Made by a program: the position numbers and the translations under genes. Below are positions 1 through 6,840 of a DNA stretch of 16,632 bases, piece by piece. A model generated the notes under the pieces. It saw only the letters and a program-made list of their open reading frames with translations, made no database searches and was not told where the DNA came from. The stretch is taken from the NCBI GenBank assembly GCA_938010745.1, contig CALLVF010000086.1, forward strand, positions 1 to 16,632. Direction: 5' to 3'. The number at the start of each line of letters is the position of its first letter. The stretch's first letter is position 1. Source of the DNA: an uncultured Patescibacteria group bacterium (lineage in GTDB: Bacteria > Patescibacteriota > Microgenomatia > UBA1406 > GWC2-37-13).

Positions 1-1
1 A

Positions 2-1915
2 AACTTATTAAAAGAAGAAAATAGAGAAAAAGTTGTTGATTGGTTCAAATACTATTATTCTAAATTTTATCAAGAAAATAATTGGTGGAAATTATCTAAT
101 CTTTTTACCTATCCACCGCTAGCCCGAGACTGGGCTGCAGGATACACGCCTTACTTGAATCAATTTTGTGAGGAATTAACATCTTCTTCCTATCAAAAAA
201 AAATAAAAAACATTGTAAATAGAGAAAAAGAAATCAATCAAATTGAAAGGATTCTTACAAAAGCGCAGGAAGCAAATGTGCTTGTTGTGGGTCAGGAGGG
301 AATTGGAAAACACACTATTATTGACGCACTATCCAAAAAAATATATCAAGGAGCAACCAATAGCCTCCTTGCTTACAAGCGTATTTTAAAAATTAATATG
401 GAAAAGGTCTTAAGTGAAAAAAATGACAAAGTTCAACAAGAAAAATTGTTAGAGGATCTATTATCTGAAGCTTCTGACGCGCGAAATATTATTATTTTTA
501 TTGATCATTTTGAAAAATACCACCAATTTTTTGATATTATTGAAAAATTTGCTAAAACTTCTAATATTCAATTCATTGGTATAACAACACCATTTTTTTA
601 CCAGAAGATTATTTTTCCTCAGGAGAAGATTGCCCAACTTTTTTCAAAGGTTGATGTCTATGAAGTTACAAAAGAAGAAGCAACCAACATTCTTTTAAAT
701 CTTGCATTTGATTTTGAAACGCGCTATAAATTAATTATTCCTTATGAAACAATCAAAACACTTATTGAAAAAAGTGATTATTATATTACCTATATTCCTT
801 TTCCAGAAAAAGCTATTCAACTTCTTGATGAGGCTTGCATTATAACAGAAGAACTTTATTTAAAAGAACAACAAACTAAAAAAATCCTTAATAAGCCAAT
901 TATTCTCCCAGAAACCATTGATAAAATTTTAACAGAGAAAACTCATATACCAACCTCTCTTACTCATCAGATAAAAGGAAAACTTCTTAAACTTGAAAAT
1001 CTTCTTAAAGAAAATATCCTTCACCAGGAAGAGGCAATTAAAGAAATTTCATCCACTCTTCAGCGATCATTTGTTGTCATTGATAAAAGAAAAAAACCAC
1101 TGGCTAGTTTTCTTTTTTTAGGACCAACCGGTGTCGGTAAAACCGAAACTGCCAAAACTATTGCTGATGTGTTTTTTAAAACTCCCTCTTATTCTAATGA
1201 CACAACCAACGCCCAAAATCGACCTCAATTAAACACAACTAATTTCAACTATCTACTACGATTTGATATGTCTTTATATCAAAGTAAAGAAGACATACCA
1301 AAACTTATTGGTTCACCAGAAACAGGCACTCCTGGTCTTTTAACCACAGCAATTAGAGAACATCCTTTTGGGGTATTACTTCTTGATGAACTAGAAAAAG
1401 CTAATCACGATCTTTTAAACATTTTTTTGACAATATTGGACGAAGGCTATTTTACTGATGGTTACGGCAAGCAAGTTGACTGTAAAAATTTAATAATTAT
1501 AGCTACATCAAATGCCGGCAGTAACTTTATTTACGAACAACTTAAGCAACAAATTGCTAATAAATCCTTAGATTTTAAGCAAACTTTAATTAATTATCTT
1601 ATTGAAAAAAATGTTTTTTCTCCTGAATTTTTAAATCGATTTGATGGATTAATAATTTTTAAACCCTTAACTCAAGAAGCAATTATTGATGTTGCCAAAA
1701 AAATAATTAAGATCATTTCTCAAGACATCTATCGCTTACACAAGATTAAGTTAATTGTCTCTCAAGAATATCTTATTAATCTTACTCAAAAAAGTTATCA
1801 TCCGCAATTTGGTGCCCGCGATATGGAAAGACTAATTAAAAAAGAGATTGAAGATAAAATAGCCAAGATGCTTTTTGAAAATAAAGTAAAAGACGGCGAT
1901 ACATTGTTTTTTTGA
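2..1915 (+). CDS. Clp-like double AAA+ ATPase, 5'-truncated by the window edge
   Basis: The reading frame is open from base 2, so the gene starts outside the window. The TTG at 155 is not a credible start, because the upstream codons encode a Trp/Tyr-rich stretch ending in a GYTP motif that I associate with CPR Clp-like proteins. Residues below are counted from that TTG. The first AAA+ domain has a Walker A (GQEGIGKH, 46-53), but its Walker B ends IDH (116-118) where IDE is normal, and the usual arginine-finger RRF is replaced by QLF (161-163). The second domain looks active: Walker A GPTGVGKT (323-330), Walker B LLLDELEKA (408-416), sensor 1 TSNAG (451-455), arginine finger NRF (494-496) and sensor 2 GAR (553-555). 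The aromatic GYVG pore loop is absent; GSPETGTPG (386-394) stands there. I see no LGF/IGF loop for ClpP. It is probably an energy-dependent remodelling protein; ClpC or ClpB activity should not be assumed. Confidence 0.85.
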   Translation, partial: NLLKEENREKVVDWFKYYYSKFYQENNWWKLSNLFTYPPLARDWAAGYTPYLNQFCEELTSSSYQKKIKNIVNREKEINQIERILTKAQEANVLVVGQEGIGKHTIIDALSKKIYQGATNSLLAYKRILKINMEKVLSEKNDKVQQEKLLEDLLSEASDARNIIIFIDHFEKYHQFFDIIEKFAKTSNIQFIGITTPFFYQKIIFPQEKIAQLFSKVDVYEVTKEEATNILLNLAFDFETRYKLIIPYETIKTLIEKSDYYITYIPFPEKAIQLLDEACIITEELYLKEQQTKKILNKPIILPETIDKILTEKTHIPTSLTHQIKGKLLKLENLLKENILHQEEAIKEISSTLQRSFVVIDKRKKPLASFLFLGPTGVGKTETAKTIADVFFKTPSYSNDTTNAQNRPQLNTTNFNYLLRFDMSLYQSKEDIPKLIGSPETGTPGLLTTAIREHPFGVLLLDELEKANHDLLNIFLTILDEGYFTDGYGKQVDCKNLIIIATSNAGSNFIYEQLKQQIANKSLDFKQTLINYLIEKNVFSPEFLNRFDGLIIFKPLTQEAIIDVAKKIIKIISQDIYRLHKIKLIVSQEYLINLTQKSYHPQFGARDMERLIKKEIEDKIAKMLFENKVKDGDTLFF

Positions 1916-1920
1916 GAAAA

Positions 1921-1934
1921 ATCTTAATTAAGAT
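1921..1934. repeat. 14-bp perfect palindrome just upstream of a promoter
   Basis: ATCTTAATTAAGAT is a perfect dyad that begins 5 nt after the stop of the Clp-like gene and ends 5 nt before the -35 box at 1940. It could be an operator. In DNA this AT-rich, one or two palindromes of this size are expected by chance in a window of this length. Confidence 0.35.
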
Positions 1935-1939
1935 CATAT

Positions 1940-1969
1940 TTGACAATAACAATTATTAGCTGTTATAAT
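1940..1969 (+). promoter_or_regulatory. Sigma-70-type promoter with extended -10
   Basis: A perfect -35 TTGACA (1940-1945), an 18-nt spacer and a perfect -10 TATAAT (1964-1969) preceded by TG at 1961-1962, which makes an extended -10. Transcription should start near 1976, leaving about 8 nt before the ATG at 1984. This is the best promoter match in the window and should drive the Ig-like gene and galU. Confidence 0.8.
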
Positions 1970-1983
1970 TTCAAAACTAGCAT

Positions 1984-2397
1984 ATGGATAAAAAATTTAT
2001 CGGTTTGGTACTAGTTTTTCTTTTGGCTTTTAGTCTTTTTAGTACTTTAATGGTTTTTAATAAACCATTAAGTCGTTTAACAAGAGCAAAAGAAGAGTTT
2101 TTTCCCTCAAGTGAAAATTCTTTGATTTTTGCATGGCCACTTAGTGTAAAGGCTGACGGAGAAAAGACAACAACAATTAATGTTTTTGTAAGAAATAATA
2201 AAAATCTACCAATTAGTAATAAAAAAGTTTCAGTTTTGAGTAATTTAGGTCAAATAAAAGAAGTACAATCATTAACTGATAAATATGGTAAAGCGACTTT
2301 TGTTTTAGTATCAAAGAATAAAGGAACAGCGACTTTAAAGGCAATAGTTGATAATCAAGTTGAATTAAAGACAACAGTCAGTATTAAATTTGAATAG
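1984..2397 (+). CDS. Membrane-anchored single Ig-like (Big_1/invasin-type) domain protein
   Basis: A small exported protein of 137 aa. Residues 5-26 form one hydrophobic helix after MDKK, which fits an uncleaved signal anchor, so the rest should face outward. Residues from about 54 to the end follow the Big_1 pattern of invasin/intimin-like proteins: an ADG-x-TTTINVFV opening strand, NNKNLPISNKKVSV in the middle, a TDKYGKATFVL turn, and a GTATLKA strand near the end. The family usually occurs as tandem domains in adhesins and other surface proteins; a lone anchored copy could be a pilin-like or envelope protein. The predicted 5' leader is only about 8 nt and there is no Shine-Dalgarno. galU follows after 15 nt and is probably co-transcribed. 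The domain call is from pattern recognition; binding partner and function are unknown. Confidence 0.75.
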   Translation: MDKKFIGLVLVFLLAFSLFSTLMVFNKPLSRLTRAKEEFFPSSENSLIFAWPLSVKADGEKTTTINVFVRNNKNLPISNKKVSVLSNLGQIKEVQSLTDKYGKATFVLVSKNKGTATLKAIVDNQVELKTTVSIKFE

Positions 2398-2412
2398 GTT
2401 TTTTTTAAAATT

Positions 2413-3288
2413 ATGAAAAAAATAAAAAAAGTCATTATACCAGCGGCTGGTTTTGGAACCAGATTCCTACCACAAACTAAAGCAATGCCAAAAGAAATGC
2501 TACCTATTGTTGATAAACCAGTAATTCAGTATGTAGTAGAAGAAGTTGTATCAGCCGGTATTGAAGATATAATCATCGTTACCGGTTATACAAAAAGAGC
2601 AATTGAAGATCATTTTGATTCACCTAATGCGGAACTTGTTAAAAATCTAGAAATGGGAAAAAAAAACCAATTACTAAAACAGATAGAAGCAATATCTGAG
2701 ATGGCTAATTTTATTTATATTAGACAAAAAGGACCTTACGGGAATGCTACTCCAATAAAAACAGCCCAACACTTACTAAATGATGAACCGTTTTTAGTAT
2801 TATGGGGTGATGACTTTGTGTGGGCTAATCCTTCAAGAGCAAAGCAAATGATTGAAGCCTTCTATAAATATGGAGCAACCATACTCTGCGGAATAAAAAC
2901 GAATAAAAAAGAAGATCGCAACAGATATGCTTTTGTAAAGGGAAAAGATTTAGGTGGGGGAATTTGGAAAGTAGAACAGTTAATTGAAAAACCCGGTGAA
3001 AAAAATGCTCCATCTGACTTAGCTGTGGTTTCTGGATATATTTTAACCCCTGATATTTTTCCAGTTTTAAACGACCAAAAACCAGGTTTAGGGGGAGAAT
3101 ACTATCTACCGGAAGCAATTGACATTCTAGCTAGAAAACAACCTGTTTTTGCGGTTGAAATTCAAAATGGCAAATACTACGATACAGGAAATAAATTCGA
3201 ATATCTCAAAACAGTAGTTGAATTTGCTCTTCAGCACAGTGAAATTAATAGTGAATTTAGGAAATTTTTAAAAACTCTTCAATTATAG
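2413..3288 (+). CDS. galU: GalU-like sugar-1-phosphate nucleotidyltransferase
   Basis: Predicted to join an NTP and a sugar-1-phosphate, classically UTP and glucose-1-phosphate to UDP-glucose, for cell-surface sugars. The protein is 291 aa, normal for GalU. The N-terminal nucleotide-binding loop is intact (AAGFGTRFLPQTKAMPKEML, 11-30), as are DKPVIQYVVEE (34-44), the EKP lysine motif (192-194) and GGEYYLPEAI (227-236). Two GalU signatures differ: the usual GLGHAV stretch reads YGNATPI (109-115), and the LPDD metal site reads WGDD (131-134). The fold and chemistry are secure, but the sugar and nucleotide could differ from UTP/glucose. No Shine-Dalgarno precedes the ATG. It lies 15 nt after the Ig-like gene. 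Confidence 0.82.
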   Translation: MKKIKKVIIPAAGFGTRFLPQTKAMPKEMLPIVDKPVIQYVVEEVVSAGIEDIIIVTGYTKRAIEDHFDSPNAELVKNLEMGKKNQLLKQIEAISEMANFIYIRQKGPYGNATPIKTAQHLLNDEPFLVLWGDDFVWANPSRAKQMIEAFYKYGATILCGIKTNKKEDRNRYAFVKGKDLGGGIWKVEQLIEKPGEKNAPSDLAVVSGYILTPDIFPVLNDQKPGLGGEYYLPEAIDILARKQPVFAVEIQNGKYYDTGNKFEYLKTVVEFALQHSEINSEFRKFLKTLQL

Positions 3289-3306
3289 ACTTTCCCTTGT
3301 TATAAT
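3278..3306 (+). promoter_or_regulatory. Extended -10 promoter for rpsB, predicting a leaderless mRNA
   Basis: TGTTATAAT at 3298-3306 is an extended -10. A weak -35 candidate, TTCAAT (3278-3283), lies 17 nt upstream inside the end of galU. Only 9 nt separate the -10 from the rpsB ATG at 3316, so transcription should start 0-3 nt from the start codon. Confidence 0.7.
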
Positions 3307-3315
3307 ATAAAGCTT

Positions 3316-4008
3316 ATGACAAAAACTGATAACAAAATAGAACAACTTTTTAAACTTGGTACTCATCTCGGTCACAAAACTAACCGAATTCACCCAAAAG
3401 CTAAAAAGTATATCTACACTGTTCAAAATGGCGTATCTATTATTGACTTAACAAAAACAATCAACCTTTTAAACAAAGCCAAAGAATACATTAAAGATCT
3501 TGCTAAAAATGAAAAAACTCTTCTTGTTGTGGCAACAAAAAAATTATTTTCCACTCAAATATTTAACTTGTGTCAAAAAAATAAAATACCTGTCGTTTCA
3601 ACCAAATGGCCAGCTGGTCTTCTTACTAATTTTGATAATATCATCAGAAATTTTAAAAAATTAGAAAAAATGAAAGAACAAAAAGAAAATGGGGTTTGGA
3701 ATCAGTTTGTAAAACATGAACAAATAAAACTTAAAAAACAACTTAACAAACTAGAAAAATTTTATGGTGGTATAATTAATTTAAAAAAAATACCAGATGC
3801 TCTTTTTGTTATCGATGCTAAAAAAGAAAAAAACGCAATAATTGAAGCTCAAAAGATGTCAATACCTATTATTGCAGTTGTTGATACTAACACAGACCCA
3901 ACACCAATAGACTTTCCAATACCAGCAAATGACGATTTATTTGAAAGCGTCAATTATATCGCTCAAGAAATTATTACCGCCTATATTTTTGGAATAAAAT
4001 CAAGATAA
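3316..4008 (+). CDS. rpsB: Small ribosomal subunit protein uS2
   Basis: Component of the 30S subunit that docks on the platform side near bS1/bS21. The 230-aa length is normal for uS2. Family hallmarks are GTHLGHKTNRIHPKAKKYIY (15-34), the VVATKK strand, the KWPAGLLTNF block, the IPDALFVIDAKKEKNAIIEA block and the closing IPIIAVVDTNTDP with PIPANDD. A Lys-rich coiled-coil hairpin sits in the middle, as in other uS2. It opens the translation cluster rpsB-tsf-frr-rseP. There is no Shine-Dalgarno, and the promoter -10 ends 9 nt before the ATG, so the message is probably leaderless, which is unusual for a highly expressed ribosomal protein gene. Confidence 0.96.
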   Translation: MTKTDNKIEQLFKLGTHLGHKTNRIHPKAKKYIYTVQNGVSIIDLTKTINLLNKAKEYIKDLAKNEKTLLVVATKKLFSTQIFNLCQKNKIPVVSTKWPAGLLTNFDNIIRNFKKLEKMKEQKENGVWNQFVKHEQIKLKKQLNKLEKFYGGIINLKKIPDALFVIDAKKEKNAIIEAQKMSIPIIAVVDTNTDPTPIDFPIPANDDLFESVNYIAQEIITAYIFGIKSR

Positions 4009-4009
4009 T

Positions 4010-4015
4010 TATAAT
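4010..4015 (+). promoter_or_regulatory. Candidate -10 box for tsf
   Basis: A perfect TATAAT starts 1 nt after the rpsB stop and ends 15 nt before the tsf ATG. No good -35 and no extended-10 TG were found, so it may only supplement read-through from rpsB. In AT-rich DNA a chance match is possible. Confidence 0.35.
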
Positions 4016-4030
4016 TTCTAATTTATTTTT

Positions 4031-4501
4031 ATGAAGCTAGATTTAGATATTAACAAGCTTAAAACTCTTCGTCAGGAAACAGGAGTATCTTTCTCTTTAT
4101 GCAAGAAAGCATTGGAGGAATCAAAAAATAATCTTGAAGAAGCAAAAAAATTGCTCAGAAAATGGGGAGCAGAAAAAATTACAGATAAGCTCAATAGAGT
4201 AACAGCTCAAGGAGCAATTTTTACTTACCTTCATTACAATAAAAAAATCGCCTCTTTAGTTGAAATGTTATGCGAAACTGATTTTGTTTCCAAAAATTGC
4301 GAATTTCAAAAATTAGGAGAAGAAATTGCAATGCAAGTAGCCTCAATGAATCCAGAAAGTATTGATGAATTAATTAATGAACCATACATTCGTGACCCAA
4401 ATAAAAAAATATCAGATCTTATGCAAGAAGCAGTTCTAAAATTTGGCGAGAACATAAAAATAAAAAGATTTATTAGATGGCAGCTTGGAAGTGAAATTTA
4501 A
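4031..4501 (+). CDS. tsf: Elongation factor Ts, short form
   Basis: Nucleotide exchange factor that releases GDP from EF-Tu. The N-terminal UBA-like helical domain is clear (LRQETGVSFSLCKKALEES, 13-31, then LLRKWGA). The EF-Tu-contacting motif TDFVSKN is at 83-89 (TDFVARN in most bacteria). At 156 aa it is much shorter than the roughly 280-aa E. coli type and closer to the compact Thermus type, so one of the two core subdomains and the coiled-coil insertion are largely missing. The order rpsB then tsf is the nearly universal bacterial pair, here 22 nt apart. No Shine-Dalgarno is present. Stop codon TAA at 4499. Confidence 0.94.
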   Translation: MKLDLDINKLKTLRQETGVSFSLCKKALEESKNNLEEAKKLLRKWGAEKITDKLNRVTAQGAIFTYLHYNKKIASLVEMLCETDFVSKNCEFQKLGEEIAMQVASMNPESIDELINEPYIRDPNKKISDLMQEAVLKFGENIKIKRFIRWQLGSEI

Positions 4502-4535
4502 ATTATTTTATTCACAATAATTACTTTATTACTCC

Positions 4536-5096
4536 ATGGATCCTATAACTTATGAATTTAAAATTCAAGGAGAAAAAGCAATAGAAAATCTAAAAGAAGA
4601 TCTAAATACTGTAAGAACAGGAAGAGCATCTCCTGCATTAGTTGAAAATATTATTGTGGAAACCTATAAAGGTAACACAAAACTTCGTCTTTTAGAGTTG
4701 GCAACAATAACAAATGAAGACCCCCTAACACTGTCCATTATACCATTTGATCCCTCAACAATAGTTGATATCGAAAAAGCAATTTTAAAATCTCCACTTG
4801 GCACTTCACCTCAAAATCAAGGTGGAAAACTTATCTTAAAACTTCCTCCATTATCTTTAGATCAAAGAGAAAAAATTTTAAAAATTGTTAGGGAAAAAAT
4901 TGAGGAAAAAAAACAAATAATAAGAAATTTTCGTGATGAAGCAAGAAAAAAAATTAAGGTAAAATTTGAAAAAAAAGAAATTGGCGAAGATCAAAAATAT
5001 CGAATGGAAAAAGAAATAAATTTAGCAACCCAAAGTTTAATGGATGAAATTCAAAAAATAAAAGAAATCAAAGAAAAAGAAATTATGCAAAAATAG
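4536..5096 (+). CDS. frr: Ribosome recycling factor
   Basis: RRF splits post-termination ribosomes together with EF-G and, at 186 aa, has the normal length. The three-helix-bundle signature is clear: LNTVRTGRASPALVENI (23-39) with Arg27, Arg30 and Pro33, the PFDPSTI strand, the SPLGTSPQNQGGKLILKLPPLS block of the second domain, and the long C-terminal helices with REKIEEKKQIIRNFRDEARKKIK. It follows tsf directly after 34 nt. In most bacteria pyrH lies between the two, and it is missing here. The start is ATG with no Shine-Dalgarno. An AATAAT at 4516-4521 is a weak -10 candidate 14 nt before the ATG. Stop codon TAG. Confidence 0.96.
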   Translation: MDPITYEFKIQGEKAIENLKEDLNTVRTGRASPALVENIIVETYKGNTKLRLLELATITNEDPLTLSIIPFDPSTIVDIEKAILKSPLGTSPQNQGGKLILKLPPLSLDQREKILKIVREKIEEKKQIIRNFRDEARKKIKVKFEKKEIGEDQKYRMEKEINLATQSLMDEIQKIKEIKEKEIMQK

Positions 5097-5116
5097 CAAT
5101 ATAAATTTTAATTACT

Positions 5117-6199
5117 ATGACATTATTAATATTTTTTTTAATTTTAGCACTTCTTGTTGTTGTTCATGAGTTAGGTCATTTTATTGCGGCTAAAAAAAAT
5201 GGAGTTAAAGTAGAAGAGTTTGGGATTGGCTTTCCACCAAGAGTCTTTGCTAAACAAATAGGCGAAACAGTTTATAGCATAAATCTAATCCCCTTAGGAG
5301 GTTTTGTTAAATTATATGGAGAAGATTACCATGAAATTAGCACAAAAAATAAGAACGTCAATTCAAATTTAAAAGGCAAAGCTTTTGCTTTGAAAAAAGA
5401 ATGGCAAAAAGCAATTATTATAATCTCGGGTGTTTTAGGTAATTTTCTTCTAGCGTGGATTTTAATATCTTTTCTTTTCACCCAAGGAGTTCCTATTCCG
5501 GAAAAAAAAGTTATCATTGAAAAGGTACAACCAAATTCACCTGCTGAATTTTCTGGTCTCAAAGAAAAAGACGTTATTTTATCCATAATACCAGACAATG
5601 ACAATGCCATAACCGTAAACTCTTCTGCTGATTTCATAAATTTAACTAGAAAATACTCGGGCAAAAAAATAAACCTTCTCATTCAAAGAGCTGATAAAAA
5701 AATAAAAATAAGTATTACACCACGCAAAAATCCTCCTGCTGGTCAAGGACCGTTAGGGGTTATAATAACATCCTTTGCTATTAAAAAATATCCTTGGTAC
5801 CAGGCTCCTTTTTCAGGTCTAATTGAGTCTTTTAAAATAACCAAACAAATAACTCAAGAAATTGCAAGAAGTATAATTCAATTAATATTTTTTCAAAAAA
5901 CCAACATTGAAGTAGCTGGCCCAATCGGAATTGCTCAGTATACATCGGAAGTTATAAAATATGGCAATAATGCTCTTTTGCAATTTATTGCTTTATTGTC
6001 TCTTAATCTTGCTGTTATTAATATCTTACCTTTTCCCGCTTTAGACGGCGGAAGACTAGTTTTTATTATTTATGAATGGATAACAAAAAAAAGAGTTAAT
6101 CAAAAAATTGAACGTTATGTTAATATTTTAGGTATTATATTCCTTTTATCGATAGCAATTTTAGTTTCTATTAACGATTTATCAAAAATTTTTCGATAA
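5117..6199 (+). CDS. rseP: RseP-type membrane-embedded site-2 zinc metalloprotease
   Basis: Intramembrane protease of the S2P/M50 family, which cuts membrane segments of anti-sigma factors or leftover signal peptides. The 360 aa show the standard plan: a first membrane helix carrying HELGH (17-21, two His zinc ligands and catalytic Glu), a loop with NLIPLGGFVKLYGED (56-70), a second helix (about 97-121), one PDZ domain (about 131-205, QPNSPAEFSGLKEKDVI), a GPIGIAQ element (268-274), a third helix with NILPFPALDGG (302-312, third zinc ligand Asp310), and a last helix near 335-352. It has a single PDZ domain, as in many non-proteobacterial homologues. It sits 20 nt after frr. I see no RseA-like substrate gene in the window. 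No Shine-Dalgarno. Confidence 0.94.
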   Translation: MTLLIFFLILALLVVVHELGHFIAAKKNGVKVEEFGIGFPPRVFAKQIGETVYSINLIPLGGFVKLYGEDYHEISTKNKNVNSNLKGKAFALKKEWQKAIIIISGVLGNFLLAWILISFLFTQGVPIPEKKVIIEKVQPNSPAEFSGLKEKDVILSIIPDNDNAITVNSSADFINLTRKYSGKKINLLIQRADKKIKISITPRKNPPAGQGPLGVIITSFAIKKYPWYQAPFSGLIESFKITKQITQEIARSIIQLIFFQKTNIEVAGPIGIAQYTSEVIKYGNNALLQFIALLSLNLAVINILPFPALDGGRLVFIIYEWITKKRVNQKIERYVNILGIIFLLSIAILVSINDLSKIFR

Positions 6200-6204
6200 T
6201 CCTC

Positions 6205-6810
6205 ATGAATTTTAAATACGAAAACATCACTATCTCAGGAGGAGTAGCAACAGGAAAAAATACCCTTTCTGCTAATCTTAAACCTTATCTTTCTCCTTAT
6301 GGTTGGAAATTTGCCTCAGGTGGACAATTACTAAGAGATTTTACTAAAGAATATATCCACCCTGTTGCCAATTTGGCTGATAAAAAATTTCATCAAAATC
6401 TGGATGAGCGAACGAGAAAACTTTTAATCAAAGAAGGTCACTATGTAATTGAGGCTTGGTTAGCAGGATTTATTGCTCGTGATTTAAAAAATACACTACG
6501 AGTGCTTTTAATTTGCAGCAATGACGCTTTAAGAGTAGATCGAATAGCTAATCGTGATAAAATTTCAATTAAACAAGCAAAAAAATTTCTTAAAGAAAGA
6601 GAAAGCGAAAATTTTAAAACCTGGAAAAAAATATACGGTAATTATAATTTTTTTGATCCTAAATATTATCATCTTGTTATTGATACCTACTCATCAGGTC
6701 CACTGGAAACCTTAGGTCAAGTCCTTGATGCCTTGGGTTATGATCACACACAAATAACCATTACCAAAAATCATCATGAATCATTAGTGCTTTCAGTTAA
6801 TAATGACTAA
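6205..6810 (+). CDS. Cytidylate-kinase-like nucleoside monophosphate kinase
   Basis: Predicted to transfer phosphate from ATP to CMP or a related monophosphate, feeding CTP and dCTP pools. The 201 aa begin with a beta strand and a P-loop GGVATGKNT (12-20), where Asn19 replaces the usual Ser/Thr after the Lys. Next come FASGGQLLRDF, matching the NMP-binding region of the cytidylate kinase 2 group, GHYVIEAWLAGFIA, and an Arg-rich lid (RVDRIANRD followed by KERESENFKTWKKIYG), ending in a YYHLVIDT strand. This matches the archaeal/compact cytidylate kinase pattern better than the 225-aa E. coli Cmk. The ATG lies 5 nt after the rseP stop, so the two must be co-transcribed. It ends 30 nt from the convergent gene at 6841. 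Confidence 0.8.
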   Translation: MNFKYENITISGGVATGKNTLSANLKPYLSPYGWKFASGGQLLRDFTKEYIHPVANLADKKFHQNLDERTRKLLIKEGHYVIEAWLAGFIARDLKNTLRVLLICSNDALRVDRIANRDKISIKQAKKFLKERESENFKTWKKIYGNYNFFDPKYYHLVIDTYSSGPLETLGQVLDALGYDHTQITITKNHHESLVLSVNND

Positions 6811-6840
6811 TTTGTTTATTAACTCAATCAACTGCAAAAA

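Noticed and set aside
155..157. TTG at 155 as the start of the Clp-like gene
   Set aside because: The frame is open to the window edge, and the upstream codons give a protein-like Trp/Tyr-rich sequence, so the gene is truncated on the left.
2825..3118. Minus-strand ORF of 97 codons
   Set aside because: Lies wholly inside galU on the opposite strand and has no recognisable domain.
3771..3776. TATAAT inside rpsB and similar boxes inside rseP, the kinase gene and the DHH gene
   Set aside because: No start codon at a suitable distance and no -35; expected by chance in AT-rich coding DNA.
5295..5302. AGGAGG-type sequences inside rseP, the CMP-kinase-like gene (about 6237-6244) and prs (12703-12709)
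   Set aside because: They encode Gly-Gly in conserved motifs and are not placed upstream of a start codon, so they are not Shine-Dalgarno sites.
5326..5682. Minus-strand ORF of 118 codons
   Set aside because: Antisense shadow of rseP across its PDZ region; no gene-like features.
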